Translations under genes and position numbers: made by a program
Assembly (NCBI GenBank): GCA_963695705.1
Contig: CAVOHB010000013.1
Span: 1-64,000, forward strand
Direction of reading: 5' to 3'
Length of the DNA: 64,000 nucleotides
DNA from: JBKPNJ01 sp963695705
GTDB taxonomy: Bacteria > Actinomycetota > Actinomycetes > Propionibacteriales > Nocardioidaceae
The notes under the pieces: model-generated
What the model was told of the DNA's origin: nothing
What the model saw: the letters and a program-made list of their open reading frames with translations, nothing else
The model's database searches: none
In this document: positions 41,976 to 51,199 of the stretch, piece by piece
Layout of the letters: each line of letters opens with the position of its first letter
Position numbering within the stretch: position 1 is the stretch's first letter

Positions 41976-43192
41976 ACGCCACCGGGTGCTGGGTTGACGG
42001 GGCCCCCGACTCCCCGTACGACGTGACCAACCTGCCCTACGGCGTCTTCACGCGCGGGAACGACGAGCCCCGGGTCGGCGCCAGGATCGGTGATTTCGTA
42101 CTCGATCTCGCGCCGCTCGCGGCCAGTCAGATGATGGCGCGCGCCGAGGTGTTCGAGTCGCCCACGCTCAACCCGTTCATGCGGCTGGGTCGCGACGCCT
42201 GGGGCTCGGTCCGGCGCTGGCTCACTGAGGGCCTGACGGATCCGGCCTACCGCGACGAGATCGAGCCCTTCCTGGTCCCGCTGGCCGATGTCACCCTGCG
42301 TCTGCCGTTGGACGTCGCCGACTACGTCGACTTCTACTGCTCGATCGAGCATGCCACCAACGTCGGCAGGATCTTCCGCCCCGACGCCGAACCTCTGCTG
42401 CCCAACTGGCGGCACCTCCCGGTGGGCTATCACGGTCGCGCCGGCACCATCGTCGTGAGCGGCACGCCCGTCGTCCGCCCCTGCGGCCAGCGCAAGTCTC
42501 GCGACGAGCCCGCGCCGGACTACGGGCCCACGCGTCGCCTCGATATCGAGGCCGAGCTCGGCTTCGTGGTCGGTGTCGGCTCACGGCTCGGCGACCGGGT
42601 CCCGACCGCGGCGTTCCGCGAGCACGTGTTCGGCGTCCTTCTGCTCAACGACTGGTCGGCCCGCGATATCCAGGCATGGGAGTACGTCCCGCTCGGTCCG
42701 TTCCTGGGGAAGTCCTTCGCGACCACGATCTCGCCGTGGGTCGTGCCGCTGGACGCGCTCGCGGCTGCCACCGTGCCGCTGCCCGGGCAGCAGCCCGAGC
42801 CCCTTCCCTATCTGCGGGTGCAGGAGCCAGCCGGGCTCGACATCGAGTTCGAGGTGCGGCTCAACGGGACTCTGGTGTCACGTCCGCCATACCGCACGAT
42901 GTACTGGGCGGCCCAGCAGATGCTGGCGCACCTGACGGTCAACGGGGCGTCGTTGCGCACCGGCGACCTGTTCGCCTCGGGTACGGTCAGCGGAGCCGAG
43001 CCGAGCGAGCGAGGCTCGTTGCTCGAGCTGTCCTGGGGCGGCAGCCGGCCGGTCAGCCTCGACGACGGCTCGACGCGCACGTTCCTCGAGGACGGTGACG
43101 AGGTGACGATGACGGCCACCGCACCCGGACCGGGCGGCACCACGATCGGACTCGGCGAGGTCTCGGGCGAGATACTCCCGGCCCGGGACTAA
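41972..43192 (+). CDS. fahA: Fumarylacetoacetase
   Basis: 406 aa, last step of tyrosine/homogentisate catabolism (fumarylacetoacetate to fumarate and acetoacetate). Motifs: PYGVFTRGNDEPRVGARIGDFVLDL, DYVDFYCSIEHATNVGRIFRPDAEPLLPNWRHLPVGYHGRAGTI (catalytic His and metal Asp), DIEAELGFVVG, LLLNDWSARDIQAWEYVPLGPFLGKSFATTISPW. ATG in the ATGA overlap. Confidence 0.95.
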   Translation: MNATGCWVDGAPDSPYDVTNLPYGVFTRGNDEPRVGARIGDFVLDLAPLAASQMMARAEVFESPTLNPFMRLGRDAWGSVRRWLTEGLTDPAYRDEIEPFLVPLADVTLRLPLDVADYVDFYCSIEHATNVGRIFRPDAEPLLPNWRHLPVGYHGRAGTIVVSGTPVVRPCGQRKSRDEPAPDYGPTRRLDIEAELGFVVGVGSRLGDRVPTAAFREHVFGVLLLNDWSARDIQAWEYVPLGPFLGKSFATTISPWVVPLDALAAATVPLPGQQPEPLPYLRVQEPAGLDIEFEVRLNGTLVSRPPYRTMYWAAQQMLAHLTVNGASLRTGDLFASGTVSGAEPSERGSLLELSWGGSRPVSLDDGSTRTFLEDGDEVTMTATAPGPGGTTIGLGEVSGEILPARD

Positions 43193-43217
43193 CGGCTACT
43201 GACGTGCTCGCGCCAGG

Positions 43218-44663
43218 TCACGGGCGTCGTCCGGGCAGACCGTTCGCGGTCGTGTTCGCCGGTCTGCCGGTGCTGAAGACCCACGTGTTGAAGAACCGGC
43301 CCAGGCGCTGGCCGCTCAGCCGCTGCGCATAGGCGATGAACTGGCGGGTGCTCCCGTTCCCGCCCCGCCGCCCGTGAACCCAGCCGCGCATGATCGCGAA
43401 GAACGTCGTGTTCCCAACCCGGTTGCGCAGCGCCTGAAGGGTCATCGCCGACCGGTCGTAGATCGGCCAGGAGAACAGGGATCTCGGCCCCGGATCACCG
43501 ATCTTCACGTCCCACAGCGAAGACGTCGCACCGTTGAGCCGGTAGGTGTCGAGGAAGATCTGCTGGGGGGTGTTCAGCCCGCGGTGCTGCTGCCACAGCC
43601 ACTCCGAGTACGTCGCGGGTCCCTCGTTCAGCCACACGTCGCGCCACTTGCGGATCGACACCGCGTCGCCGAACCACTGGTGGGACAGCTCGTGGGCCAC
43701 CAGCCGGGTACCTTCGGTGCGCAACAGGCTGTTCGGATAGACCGGCCTGGTCTGGTTCTCCAGGGCGAATCCGGTGTTCCGGCCCAGCACCACGCCGCCG
43801 AGCTGCCTGAACGGGTACGGTCCCCAGACCGACTCCAGCCACCTGGTGATCGAGGGCGTCCTCCGGACGGCGCGCCGTGCCCGCGCACCATCGGATCCGA
43901 GCCCGGAGTCGAACGCATATAGGTACGGCCGCCCGCCGGCGGTGCCACCCTCCAGGTCGTAGTGGCCGATGGCGAGAAACGCCAGGTAGCTGGCCATCGG
44001 CTGCCGCATCCGCCACGACCAGGTCGTGGTGGCCCCGTTGCGTCGCCGATGCGCCAGGGTGCCGTTGCTGATCGCCTGCAGCGACCTCGGAGCGGTGATC
44101 GCGATGGTGTATCGCGCCTTGTCGCTCGGGTGGTCGTTGCCGGGGAACCACCAGGCGGCGATCTCGGGTTCGCCGGCAGCGACGGCCCCGCCAGCCGCCG
44201 TGAGCCACGGCCGGACCCGGTTGAACGAGATCGCCGCCGGCGTTCCGGCGTACGCCACCAGCACCCGGAAGATGCTGCCCTTGACCAGCGGACTCACCGG
44301 ATGGACGGTCAGCTCATGCCGCCCGTGGGTGAAGTCAGCGGGCCGACCATTCACCCGGACCTCGCTCGGCTGCAGCACGAGGTCCAGGTTGAACCTGGTC
44401 AGCCCCTGCGACGCCCGGGCGGTGACTGTCGTGCGTCCGGTGAGCCGGTGGGTTCGCGGGCGGTACCGGACGTGTATGTCATAGCGGGTGACGTCGTAGC
44501 CACCGTTGCCGTACCTGGGGAAGTACGCGTCGCCGGCTCCCGCCGCACCCGGTCCCGGCCGGGAGGCCATCGAGGCGGCCATCGAGGCTCCGGGGAACAG
44601 GCAACAGACGAGCGTGAGAACGAGCAGACAGCGTGCCGGGACGGCACGGACGTCCTTGCGCAT
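43218..44663 (-). CDS. Secreted M1 family metallopeptidase (copy 1)
   Basis: 481 aa. Signal peptide about residues 1-30 (CLLVLTLVCCLFPGASMAASMAS). N-terminal aminopeptidase domain with the exopeptidase-type region (ALENQTRPVY, GxMEN-like), then the zinc site VAHELSHQWFGDAV...WLNEGPATYSEWLW: HExxH followed after 18 residues by Glu in NEGPATY. A short C-terminal helical part follows. It lacks the large C-terminal domain of classical aminopeptidase N. The next gene upstream is a paralogue, from tandem duplication. Confidence 0.93.
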   Translation of the reverse strand: MRKDVRAVPARCLLVLTLVCCLFPGASMAASMASRPGPGAAGAGDAYFPRYGNGGYDVTRYDIHVRYRPRTHRLTGRTTVTARASQGLTRFNLDLVLQPSEVRVNGRPADFTHGRHELTVHPVSPLVKGSIFRVLVAYAGTPAAISFNRVRPWLTAAGGAVAAGEPEIAAWWFPGNDHPSDKARYTIAITAPRSLQAISNGTLAHRRRNGATTTWSWRMRQPMASYLAFLAIGHYDLEGGTAGGRPYLYAFDSGLGSDGARARRAVRRTPSITRWLESVWGPYPFRQLGGVVLGRNTGFALENQTRPVYPNSLLRTEGTRLVAHELSHQWFGDAVSIRKWRDVWLNEGPATYSEWLWQQHRGLNTPQQIFLDTYRLNGATSSLWDVKIGDPGPRSLFSWPIYDRSAMTLQALRNRVGNTTFFAIMRGWVHGRRGGNGSTRQFIAYAQRLSGQRLGRFFNTWVFSTGRPANTTANGLPGRRP

Positions 44664-44695
44664 TCGGGCCCCCGAGTTAGACAGCAGTCGCTACC

Positions 44696-46115
44696 TCACC
44701 AGTGCGAGGGCTTACCTCGACGGTACAGCCATACCCGGAACAGCGTGTCCAGCTGCTGGCCGGACACCCGTTCGGCGAGCGCCTTCAGCTCGTGCGTCGT
44801 CGCGTTGCCCTGGCGGTGCTGCCGAGCCCATCGCCGGACGACGGTAAAGAAGTCGGCGCTGCCGATGCGCTCACGCAGCGCCTGCAACGTCATCGCACCC
44901 CGGCTGTAGACGGGGTTGCCGAACAGATGCCGGGGGGTGCCCGGGAAGCGCGGGCGCCGGTCGCCAGAGTCCGCTGCTTCGCGGGCTTGCGTACAGCGCG
45001 GCGAAGCGCCGGTGCGGAGCAGCCGGGTGGGTGCGGGCCTCCCACAGCCACTCGGCGTACGTGGCGAAGCCTTCGTTCAGCCAGATGTCGGACCAGTCCT
45101 TCGGCGTCACCGAATCCCCGAACCACTGATGCGCCAGCTCGTGTACCAGCGTCGCGATCCCGGGTCTGAACGGGAACAGCGGGCGTGTCTGCACCTCGAG
45201 CGCGTAGCCGTAGTCGGCCTTGTCCAGGATCACGCCGGTCGAGGAGAACGGGTAGGGGCCGAACAGCCTCGACCAGTACCCGATCACCGATCTCACCCGG
45301 GCTGCGACGCGGAGACCTCCGTGGAGCCGGCGGTCGACGAACGACCAGATGGGGATTCCCTGAGCGGTCCGCCCGCGGATGACCCTGAAGCGGCCGACGG
45401 TCGCAGTGCTCAGATAGCTGGCCATCAGGTCACGCTCGCGCCACACCCAAGTCGTCTCACCACCGTGCGGTGTCCTGCGGACCAGGTTGCCGTTCGAGAT
45501 GCCGACAAGCCCGCGTGGAACGGTGATCGACACCCGGTAGCTCGCCTTGTCCGACGGGTGGTTGTTCACCGGGTACCAGGTCATCGCTCCGAGCGGCTCG
45601 TCCGCCACTGCGACGCCATCGTCGGTGGTGATCCAGCCGTCCTCGGATTGGTCGGGATCGATGTAGACCGTCGGCGTGCCGTGGTAGTAGACGGTCACGT
45701 CGAAGGTCGCCCCGGCGCGGATCGGTCTGGCCGGAGTAACCGTGAGCTCCGAGCCGTGCCGGTCGAACTCCGCGACCCGGCCCCGGGCGGTGACCAAATC
45801 GACGTTCAGACCGTAGAGGTCGAGATGGAACGACGACAGCGCCTTCGTGGCCCGGGCGGTGATGGTCGCCGTCGCGCGGAGGCTGCCGCTACCCGGTCGG
45901 TAGTGCAGTGTGATGGCGTAGTGGCCGACGTCGTACCCCCCGTTCCCGGCCTTGGGGAACAGCGAGTCGCCGAGGCCAGGGGCGCCAGCCGTTGCCCTGG
46001 CGGCGCGCGTGGCCACCGGGCTTTCCGGCCCCGGCGCCACAGCCACCGCTTGGCTCGCCAACAGCCCGACGATCGCCAGGGCGGCCGCCCCGGAGACAGC
46101 CCCGTAGCGTTTCAT
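44696..46115 (-). CDS. Secreted M1 family metallopeptidase (copy 2), with an apparent +1 frameshift
   Basis: About 473 aa when joined. Signal peptide (AVSGAAALAIVGLLASQAVAVAPG) and zinc site VHELAHQWFGDSVTPKDWSDIWLNEGFATYAEWLWE. After ALYA, near 44987, the frame breaks; skipping one A continues it as AREAADSGDRRPRFPG, HLFGNPVYSRGAMTLQALRERIGS and ends RVWLYRRGKPSHW, matching the paralogue's YDRSAMTLQALRNRVG and end. Paralogous to 43218-44663. Two direct copies of TCAGGGCCTTTCG (46132 and 46161) lie in the leader. Confidence 0.88.
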
Positions 46116-46224
46116 CGCAGTCTCCCTCGCGTCAGGGCCTTTCGGGTCAGTGCCCTTCGCTCAGGGCCTTTCGCGTCCGGCTCGGGTCGGGCGACAACTC
46201 AGGGCACGAGTCCGGTCGTCGCGG

Positions 46225-47424
46225 TCAGAGATTGCCCCTGGCTTCCTGCTCGCGTTCGATCGCCTCGAAGAGCGCCTTGAAGTTGCCCTTGCCGAAGCCG
46301 AGTGACCCATGCCGTTCGATGAACTCAAAGAACACCGTGGGCCGATCCCCGATCGGTTTGGTGAAGATCTGCAGCAGGTATCCGTCCTCGTCACGGTCGA
46401 CCAGGATCTTACGCTTCTTGAGCTCCTCGATAGGCACGCGAACGTGTCCGATCCGCTCGCGCAGCGCCGGGTCGTCGTAGTAGGAGTCCGGGGTGTCGAG
46501 GAACTGCACACCGTTGTCGCGCATCAGGTCCACCGAGCGCAGGATGTCGTTGGTAGCCAGCGCGATGTGCTGGCATCCCGCGCCACCGTAGAACTCGAGG
46601 TACTCGTCGATCTGTGACTTCCGCTTGGCCACGGCAGGCTCGTTCAGCGGGAACTTCACCCGGTGGTTGCCGTTCGCGACGACCTTGCTCATCAACGCGG
46701 AGTAGTCGGTGGCGATGTCGTCGCCGATGAACTCCGCCATGTTCACGAAACCGAGCACCCTGTTGTAGAAGTCGACCCACTCGTCCATCCGGCCGAGCTC
46801 GACGTTGCCGACGCAGTGGTCGACGGCCTGGAACAGCCGCTTGGGGTGTCCCTCCGCCCGGGTCACCGTGGTCTGGGCCGGGACGAACCCGGGGAGGTAC
46901 GGTCCGGAGTAGCGCCTCCGGTCGACCAGCGTGTGCCGCGTCTCGCCGTACGTCGCGATGGCGGCGATCCTGACCGTGCCGTGCTCGTCGCTGATGTCGT
47001 GCGGCTCGTCGAGGATCGTTGCCCCGGTGGCCGCGGCGTGCTTGATGCACTTGTCGACGTCGGGCACTTCCAGGGCGAGGTCGACGACACCGTCGCCGTG
47101 CAGCCGGTGATGATCCAGGACCGGGCTGTCCGGGGTCACGCCGCCGCGGAACACGAACCGGGCCGACCCGGAGCGCAGCACGTACTCCTTGTGGTCACGC
47201 AGCCCGGTCTCCGGCCCGGCGTACGCGACGAGGTCCATCCCGAACGCCAGCTGGTAGAACTGCGCGGTCTGGGTCGCGTTGCCGACGACGAACACGATCG
47301 CGTCCATCGCGGTCACCGGGAAGGGATCGAGAGTCGCGTCGTAGTCCACCAACCCGACGAGCTGCTTGAGCTGGTCGAGCGTGAGCTGGGCCTGCTGCTC
47401 CTGCGGGGTGAGGATCTCAGTCAT
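46225..47424 (-). CDS. hppD: 4-Hydroxyphenylpyruvate dioxygenase
   Basis: 399 aa Fe(II) dioxygenase producing homogentisate from 4-hydroxyphenylpyruvate, the substrate of HmgA encoded 5 kb away. Two VOC domains: AMDAIVFVVGNATQTAQFYQLAFGMDLVAYAG (N-terminal) and AVDHCVGNVELGRMDEWVDFYNRVLGF (metal His), GGAGCQHIALATNDIL (metal His), YLLQIFTKPIGDRPTVFFEFIERHG (metal Glu) and GFGKGNFKALFEAIEREQEARGNL. Divergent from an Lrp-type regulator. Confidence 0.97.
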   Translation of the reverse strand: MTEILTPQEQQAQLTLDQLKQLVGLVDYDATLDPFPVTAMDAIVFVVGNATQTAQFYQLAFGMDLVAYAGPETGLRDHKEYVLRSGSARFVFRGGVTPDSPVLDHHRLHGDGVVDLALEVPDVDKCIKHAAATGATILDEPHDISDEHGTVRIAAIATYGETRHTLVDRRRYSGPYLPGFVPAQTTVTRAEGHPKRLFQAVDHCVGNVELGRMDEWVDFYNRVLGFVNMAEFIGDDIATDYSALMSKVVANGNHRVKFPLNEPAVAKRKSQIDEYLEFYGGAGCQHIALATNDILRSVDLMRDNGVQFLDTPDSYYDDPALRERIGHVRVPIEELKKRKILVDRDEDGYLLQIFTKPIGDRPTVFFEFIERHGSLGFGKGNFKALFEAIEREQEARGNL

Positions 47425-47552
47425 GCCCGAAGCATGTTCTGATCCGACAGAATGCGCAAACGTACCGTATCCGGCTAGTCATATTGACCACTCGGTATGG
47501 CACAATCGCCGACTGTATGCACAGCCTGCGCATCAGCGGAGAGGAGGCGGGT

Positions 47553-48026
47553 GTGAGCCACACCGTTGACCGGCTCGATGCCGATGTCGTACGCCTGTTC
47601 GCCGACGAGCCGCGGATCGGCGTGCTCGAGGCGTCCCGGCGCCTCGGCGTGGCCCGTGGCACCGTCCAGGCCCGGCTCGACCGGCTCAGCCGGGACGGTG
47701 TGATCCAGGGATGGGGGCCCGAGCTCGACCCGGCGGCGATCGGGTTCCCGGTGATGGCCTTCGCGACGCTGGAGATCAGCCAGGGCGCCGGCCACGATGT
47801 CGTCGCCGAACATCTGTCGTCGATCCCGGAGGTGCTCGAGGCTTTCACGATCACCGGCTCCGGCGACATGTGGACCCGGATCGTGGCGCGGTCCAATGCC
47901 GACCTGCAGCGGGTGATCGACGCCGTAGTGGGCTTCGAGGGCATCGAGCGCACCTCGACCGTCATCGCGCTCGCGACGCAGATCCGCTATCGGGTCCGGC
48001 CGCTGCTCGACGAGGCGGTCCGGTGA
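47553..48026 (+). CDS. Lrp/AsnC family transcriptional regulator
   Basis: 157 aa. GAGGAGG (47541-47547) sits 5 nt before GTG 47553, deciding this start over the upstream open frame. HTH in LFADEPRIGVLEASRRLGVARGTVQARLDRLSRDGVIQGWG; C-terminal RAM domain (FATLEISQGAGHDVVAEHLSSIPEVLEAFTITGSGDMWTRIVARSNADLQRVID). Divergent from hppD with a 128-nt gap, so it probably controls tyrosine catabolism in response to an amino acid or keto acid. Confidence 0.92.
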   Translation: MSHTVDRLDADVVRLFADEPRIGVLEASRRLGVARGTVQARLDRLSRDGVIQGWGPELDPAAIGFPVMAFATLEISQGAGHDVVAEHLSSIPEVLEAFTITGSGDMWTRIVARSNADLQRVIDAVVGFEGIERTSTVIALATQIRYRVRPLLDEAVR

Positions 48027-48057
48027 CGGCGTCTCGCGGAGGCCGGCCGGCGTGAGC

Positions 48058-48471
48058 TCAGACTCCCGAGGTCACGACGCGGCCGTAGCGGTCCTCGAGG
48101 CGCACCACATCATCCCGCCAGCCGGGTGCGGCCGTCGATGCCTCGAGGACGAGTGCCTGCTCGAGCGCGGTGATGCGATGGAGCACGCCGGCGGGGATCT
48201 GGAACGCCTGACCCGCGGACAGCTCGTGCCGACCGAGCTCGCACTCCGGCAGGCCGGCGTCCAGGAGGATACGTCCGGTGAGGACAGAGACCGTCTCGTG
48301 CTTGTGGCGGTGGTAGTGGAGCGACAGGGACTCCCCCGCATCGATGTGGAGCGTCTTGCCGACGTACTCCCCCTCCGAGACGGCGAAGATCTCCTCATGA
48401 CCCCACGGCTTGTCGACCCGCTCGACACTTGTCGGGATGGACTCAGGGTTCCAGTCCGACCGGTGACTCAC
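48058..48471 (-). CDS. Cupin protein, mannose-6-phosphate isomerase C-terminal-like
   Basis: 137 aa from GTG 48471. ERVDKPWGHEEIFAVSEGEYVGKTLHIDAGESLSLHYHRHKHETVSVLTGRILLDAG and IPAGVLHRITALEQALVLEASTA form a single cupin barrel with metal His residues (HYHRHKHE) as in type II phosphomannose isomerases. Catalysis or sugar-nucleotide link unproven. A longer open frame upstream covers the divergent phosphatase gene and is not used. Confidence 0.9.
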   Translation of the reverse strand: MSHRSDWNPESIPTSVERVDKPWGHEEIFAVSEGEYVGKTLHIDAGESLSLHYHRHKHETVSVLTGRILLDAGLPECELGRHELSAGQAFQIPAGVLHRITALEQALVLEASTAAPGWRDDVVRLEDRYGRVVTSGV

Positions 48472-48514
48472 GCGACCAGCATAGGCATCGCACCGGCTCT
48501 TAGGGTGTCGGCGG

Positions 48515-49352
48515 ATGCCTGACTGTTCGAGGCCGGACCGGTGGATTCGGCTGGACGGCGCCGTGAACGTGCGCGACTGCGGTGGCCTGCCCGCCGCAGG
48601 TACCCGGGTGGCATCCGGCCGCCTGGTCCGGGCCGACAACCTGCAGGACCTCTCCGCGCAGGATGTACGCACGCTGGTCGATGTGGTGCGAGTCCGTGAC
48701 GTCGTTCGACCTGCGCACGGAGACGGAGCGGCGCCTGGAAGGGGCCGGTCCCATCGAAGGCGAGTCGCGCGTCACTGTGCACCACCTTTCGCTGCATCGG
48801 GAGTCCGACGAGTCCCCCGAGCTCGACGACCTCGAGCGGGTCGAGCGGCTCGAGGGCGACCTGGTACTCCCCTGGCAGCGCGATGTGGTGGCCGAGCGCC
48901 AGGCCCGGTCGGCGCGGTCGTCGTACCTCAACTACTTCCACGATCGCCCGGACTCGCTGGTGGAGTCGCTGCGGACGATCGCCAGGTCCGAGGGCGCCGT
49001 ACTCGTGCACTGCGCAGCGGGCAAGGACCGTACCGGAGTGGTGATCGCGCTCGCGCTCCACCTCGCCGGCGTGGAGCGCGAGATGATCGTGGACGACTAT
49101 CTGCTGACCGCCGACCGGATCGAGGCGATCATGGCCAGGCTCGCGAGCTCGCGTACCTACCGTGCCAGCCTGCGGGGGCGTCCCCTCAGCAGCCACATTC
49201 CGCGCCGCGACGCGATCGAGTCGGTGTTCGACACCTTGCAGCGGGACCACGGTGGGGTCGACTCGTGGCTGGCGGGTCAGAGTTGGACCGCCGCCGATAC
49301 CGGGCGCCTCAGGGAGCGGTTGCTCGATCCCGCCCCGGATCAATTGGCGTAA
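48515..49352 (+). CDS. Tyrosine phosphatase (PTP/DSP, Y_phosphatase3), with an apparent +1 frameshift
   Basis: About 279 aa when joined. Start ATG 48515 (WIRLDGAVNVRDCGGLPAAGTRVASGRLVRADNLQDLSAQDVRTLVD...VRDV); at 48704 one extra nucleotide shifts the frame, and it continues as FDLRTETERRLEGAGP. The catalytic P-loop is VLVHCAAGKDRTGVV (CX5R), preceded by a general acid region YFHDRPDSL. Family as in mycobacterial PtpB. Intracellular or secreted unclear; no signal peptide. Confidence 0.88.
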
Positions 49353-49384
49353 GCACGCCGGACAAAGCGCCTCATACAAACGTG

Positions 49385-49400
49385 TGCGCCGATAGGCGCA
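49385..49400 (+). terminator. Short hairpin after the phosphatase gene
   Basis: TGCGCC-GATA-GGCGCA, perfect 6-bp stem with 4-nt loop, 32 nt after the stop and directly before palindromic repeat copy 4. Confidence 0.5.
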
Positions 49401-49404
49401 GGGA

Positions 49405-49438
49405 TGTGCGGAGGATATTCGTCACCACACACACGTAA
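49405..49438 (-). repeat. Palindromic repeat, copy 4 (decayed)
   Basis: On the minus strand TTACGTG, 8 nt, GACGAATATCCTCCGCACA: the right arm and the TTACGT core of the 45-nt repeat survive, but the left outer arm is lost. It is the only copy not between convergent genes. Confidence 0.65.
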
Positions 49439-49458
49439 AGCCGGGAAATTGCGCAGTC

Positions 49459-49493
49459 GATGGTCACGGTTGAGCCCCCGGCCGGTGACCATC
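49459..49493. repeat. Inverted repeat in the msiK upstream region
   Basis: GATGGTCAC (49459-49467) and GTGACCATC (49485-49493) are perfect 9-bp arms around 17 nt. Part of the 421-nt intergenic stretch before the sugar ABC ATPase. Could be a terminator hairpin or operator. Confidence 0.65.
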
Positions 49494-49570
49494 TACCGCG
49501 CAAAAGGTCGGTGCGGTGCGGTCATGGCTGACGCACCCCAGGGAGGCCCGCCCGTTCCGCCGCGGCAAGA

Positions 49571-49626
49571 AATTGTGCATTTGGTGAGGGCAAACGGGTG
49601 CGATAACTCTCATCGCCTGCACAATT
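49571..49626. repeat. Long-range inverted repeat in the msiK upstream region
   Basis: AATTGTGCA (49571-49579) and TGCACAATT (49618-49626) are perfect 9-bp arms 38 nt apart, with a nested GCGAT/ATCGC pair (49600-49604 with 49612-49616). AT-rich against the local GC background. Placement upstream of the ATPase suggests regulator half-sites or RNA structure. Confidence 0.65.
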
Positions 49627-49773
49627 CTGCGCCGTCACGGGAGCGAGTGTCGGATCGGGGAAGGCGGCGGGGCGCCGACCCTTGCGCTCTCGCCGTCTTA
49701 CCGTGAGACTGCTGGTTCCACCTTTACTACGGATCGTCGGGCACGTTCCTGCCCGTGAAGGGATCGGTCAGTC

Positions 49774-50857
49774 ATGGCATCTGTCCAGTTCAAGGAAGCG
49801 ACCCGGGTGTTTCCCGGGGCCCCCTCCGCCGCGGTCGACGCACTCGATCTCACCATCGATGACGGTGAGTTCATGGTGCTCGTCGGACCGTCGGGGTGCG
49901 GCAAGTCCACCAGCCTGCGGATGCTCGCCGGCCTGGAAGAGATCACCGAGGGCAGCGTCAGCATCGGCGACCGCGATGTCACCAACGTGCCGCCCAAGGA
50001 CCGCGACATCGCGATGGTGTTCCAGAACTACGCGCTCTACCCGCACATGTCGGTCGCGGACAACATGGCGTTCGCGCTGAAGATGCAGGGCGTTCCGAAG
50101 TCAGAGCGTGAGACCCGTGTCGCGGAGGCCGCGAAGCTGCTCGACATCACCGACATGCTCGCCCGTAAGCCGAAGGCGCTTTCCGGTGGGCAGCGGCAAC
50201 GGGTCGCCATGGGCCGGGCGATCGTCCGGCAGCCGCAGGTGTTCTGCATGGACGAGCCGCTGAGCAACCTCGACGCCAAGCTCCGGGTGTCCACCCGCAC
50301 CCAGATCGTGTCCCTACAGGCCCGACTCGGTGTCACCACCGTGTACGTCACTCACGACCAGGTCGAGGCCATGACGATGGGCGACCGGGTCGCGGTCCTC
50401 AACCGGGGCGTGCTGCAGCAGGTCGACAAGCCGATGCACTTGTACCACAACCCGAAGAACCTCTTCGTCGCCGGATTCATCGGCTCCCCCGCGATGAACC
50501 TGCTCAAGGCCGACGTCACCGAGGACGGCATCAAGATCGGCACCCGCTCGGTGCCGCTGCCACCGCAGAACCCGGTCCCGGGTCAAGGGCGGCGTCACCG
50601 TCGGCGTCCGCCCCGAAGCCTGGCACATCGTCGGCCCCGACGAGCCCGGTCTGCCGGTCACCGTGCTACTGGTCGAGGAACTCGGATCCGACGCCTACCT
50701 CTACGGCACCTCACAAGAGCCCGGCAACGACCAGGAGATCGTGGTCCGCCTCGACAAGAAACACGACTACCCGAAGGGCAGCACCGTCCTGCTCGCCACC
50801 GACGCCGAACACATCCACGTGTTCGACACCGACAGCGGAGACCGCCTCAGCGGCTAG
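49774..50857 (+). CDS. msiK: Sugar ABC transporter ATPase, MsiK/UgpC type, with an apparent +1 frameshift
   Basis: About 361 aa when joined. Walker A GPSGCGKST (about 39-47), Q-loop FQNYALYPHMSV, signature LSGGQRQRVAMGRA, Walker B VFCMDEPLSNLDAK, H-loop VYVTHDQ. The regulatory C-terminal domain begins intact (LLKADVTEDGIKIGTRSVPLP); near 50575-50579 one extra nucleotide shifts it to RVKGGVTVGVRPEAWHIVGPD...GSDAYLYGT...HIHVFDTDSGDRLSG. No permease or binding-protein genes are adjacent; orphan ATPases of this type (MsiK) energise several sugar importers in actinomycetes. Confidence 0.9.
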
Positions 50858-51199
50858 CCGCACACGGCACGCTCCCCTGATGTCGTTGTCGGATCCCGGG
50901 CCACCTCGTGACGAGCTGCATTTGCGACGGAAATCGCATTCGGTAATCATTCGGACAATTCGTCCTTTTACCTATGGAAATGGTCGATGCGGTACTACTT
51001 ATTGCAATCAACTTGTCACAAGTAGACACCACACAGTCCACCACAAGATTGCCCATTGCGACTCTTTTCACCCGTGCCCTAACCGTGTCTCGGCGTGCTC
51101 GCGAACCTTGACTCTCGGGACAACTGGCCGTGGTAGGACAAGTGGAGTGGTAGGACAGGTGGAGTGGTAGGACAAGGGGGCGAGGATGCCGAGGCGACC
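50858..51199. other. Intergenic, partly AT-rich, with 17-bp tandem repeat
   Basis: 342 nt between msiK and the end of the lysozyme-like gene. About 50925-51060 is clearly less GC-rich than its surroundings, with no credible frame. At 51131-51180, TGGTAGGACARGTGGAG is repeated nearly three times (51131, 51148, 51165). It may mark the boundary of the exopolysaccharide locus. No gene supported. Confidence 0.6.

Noticed and set aside
48472..48672. Upstream extension of the cupin gene
   Set aside because: Overlaps the 5' part of the divergent phosphatase; the family begins near ERVDKPWGHEE.
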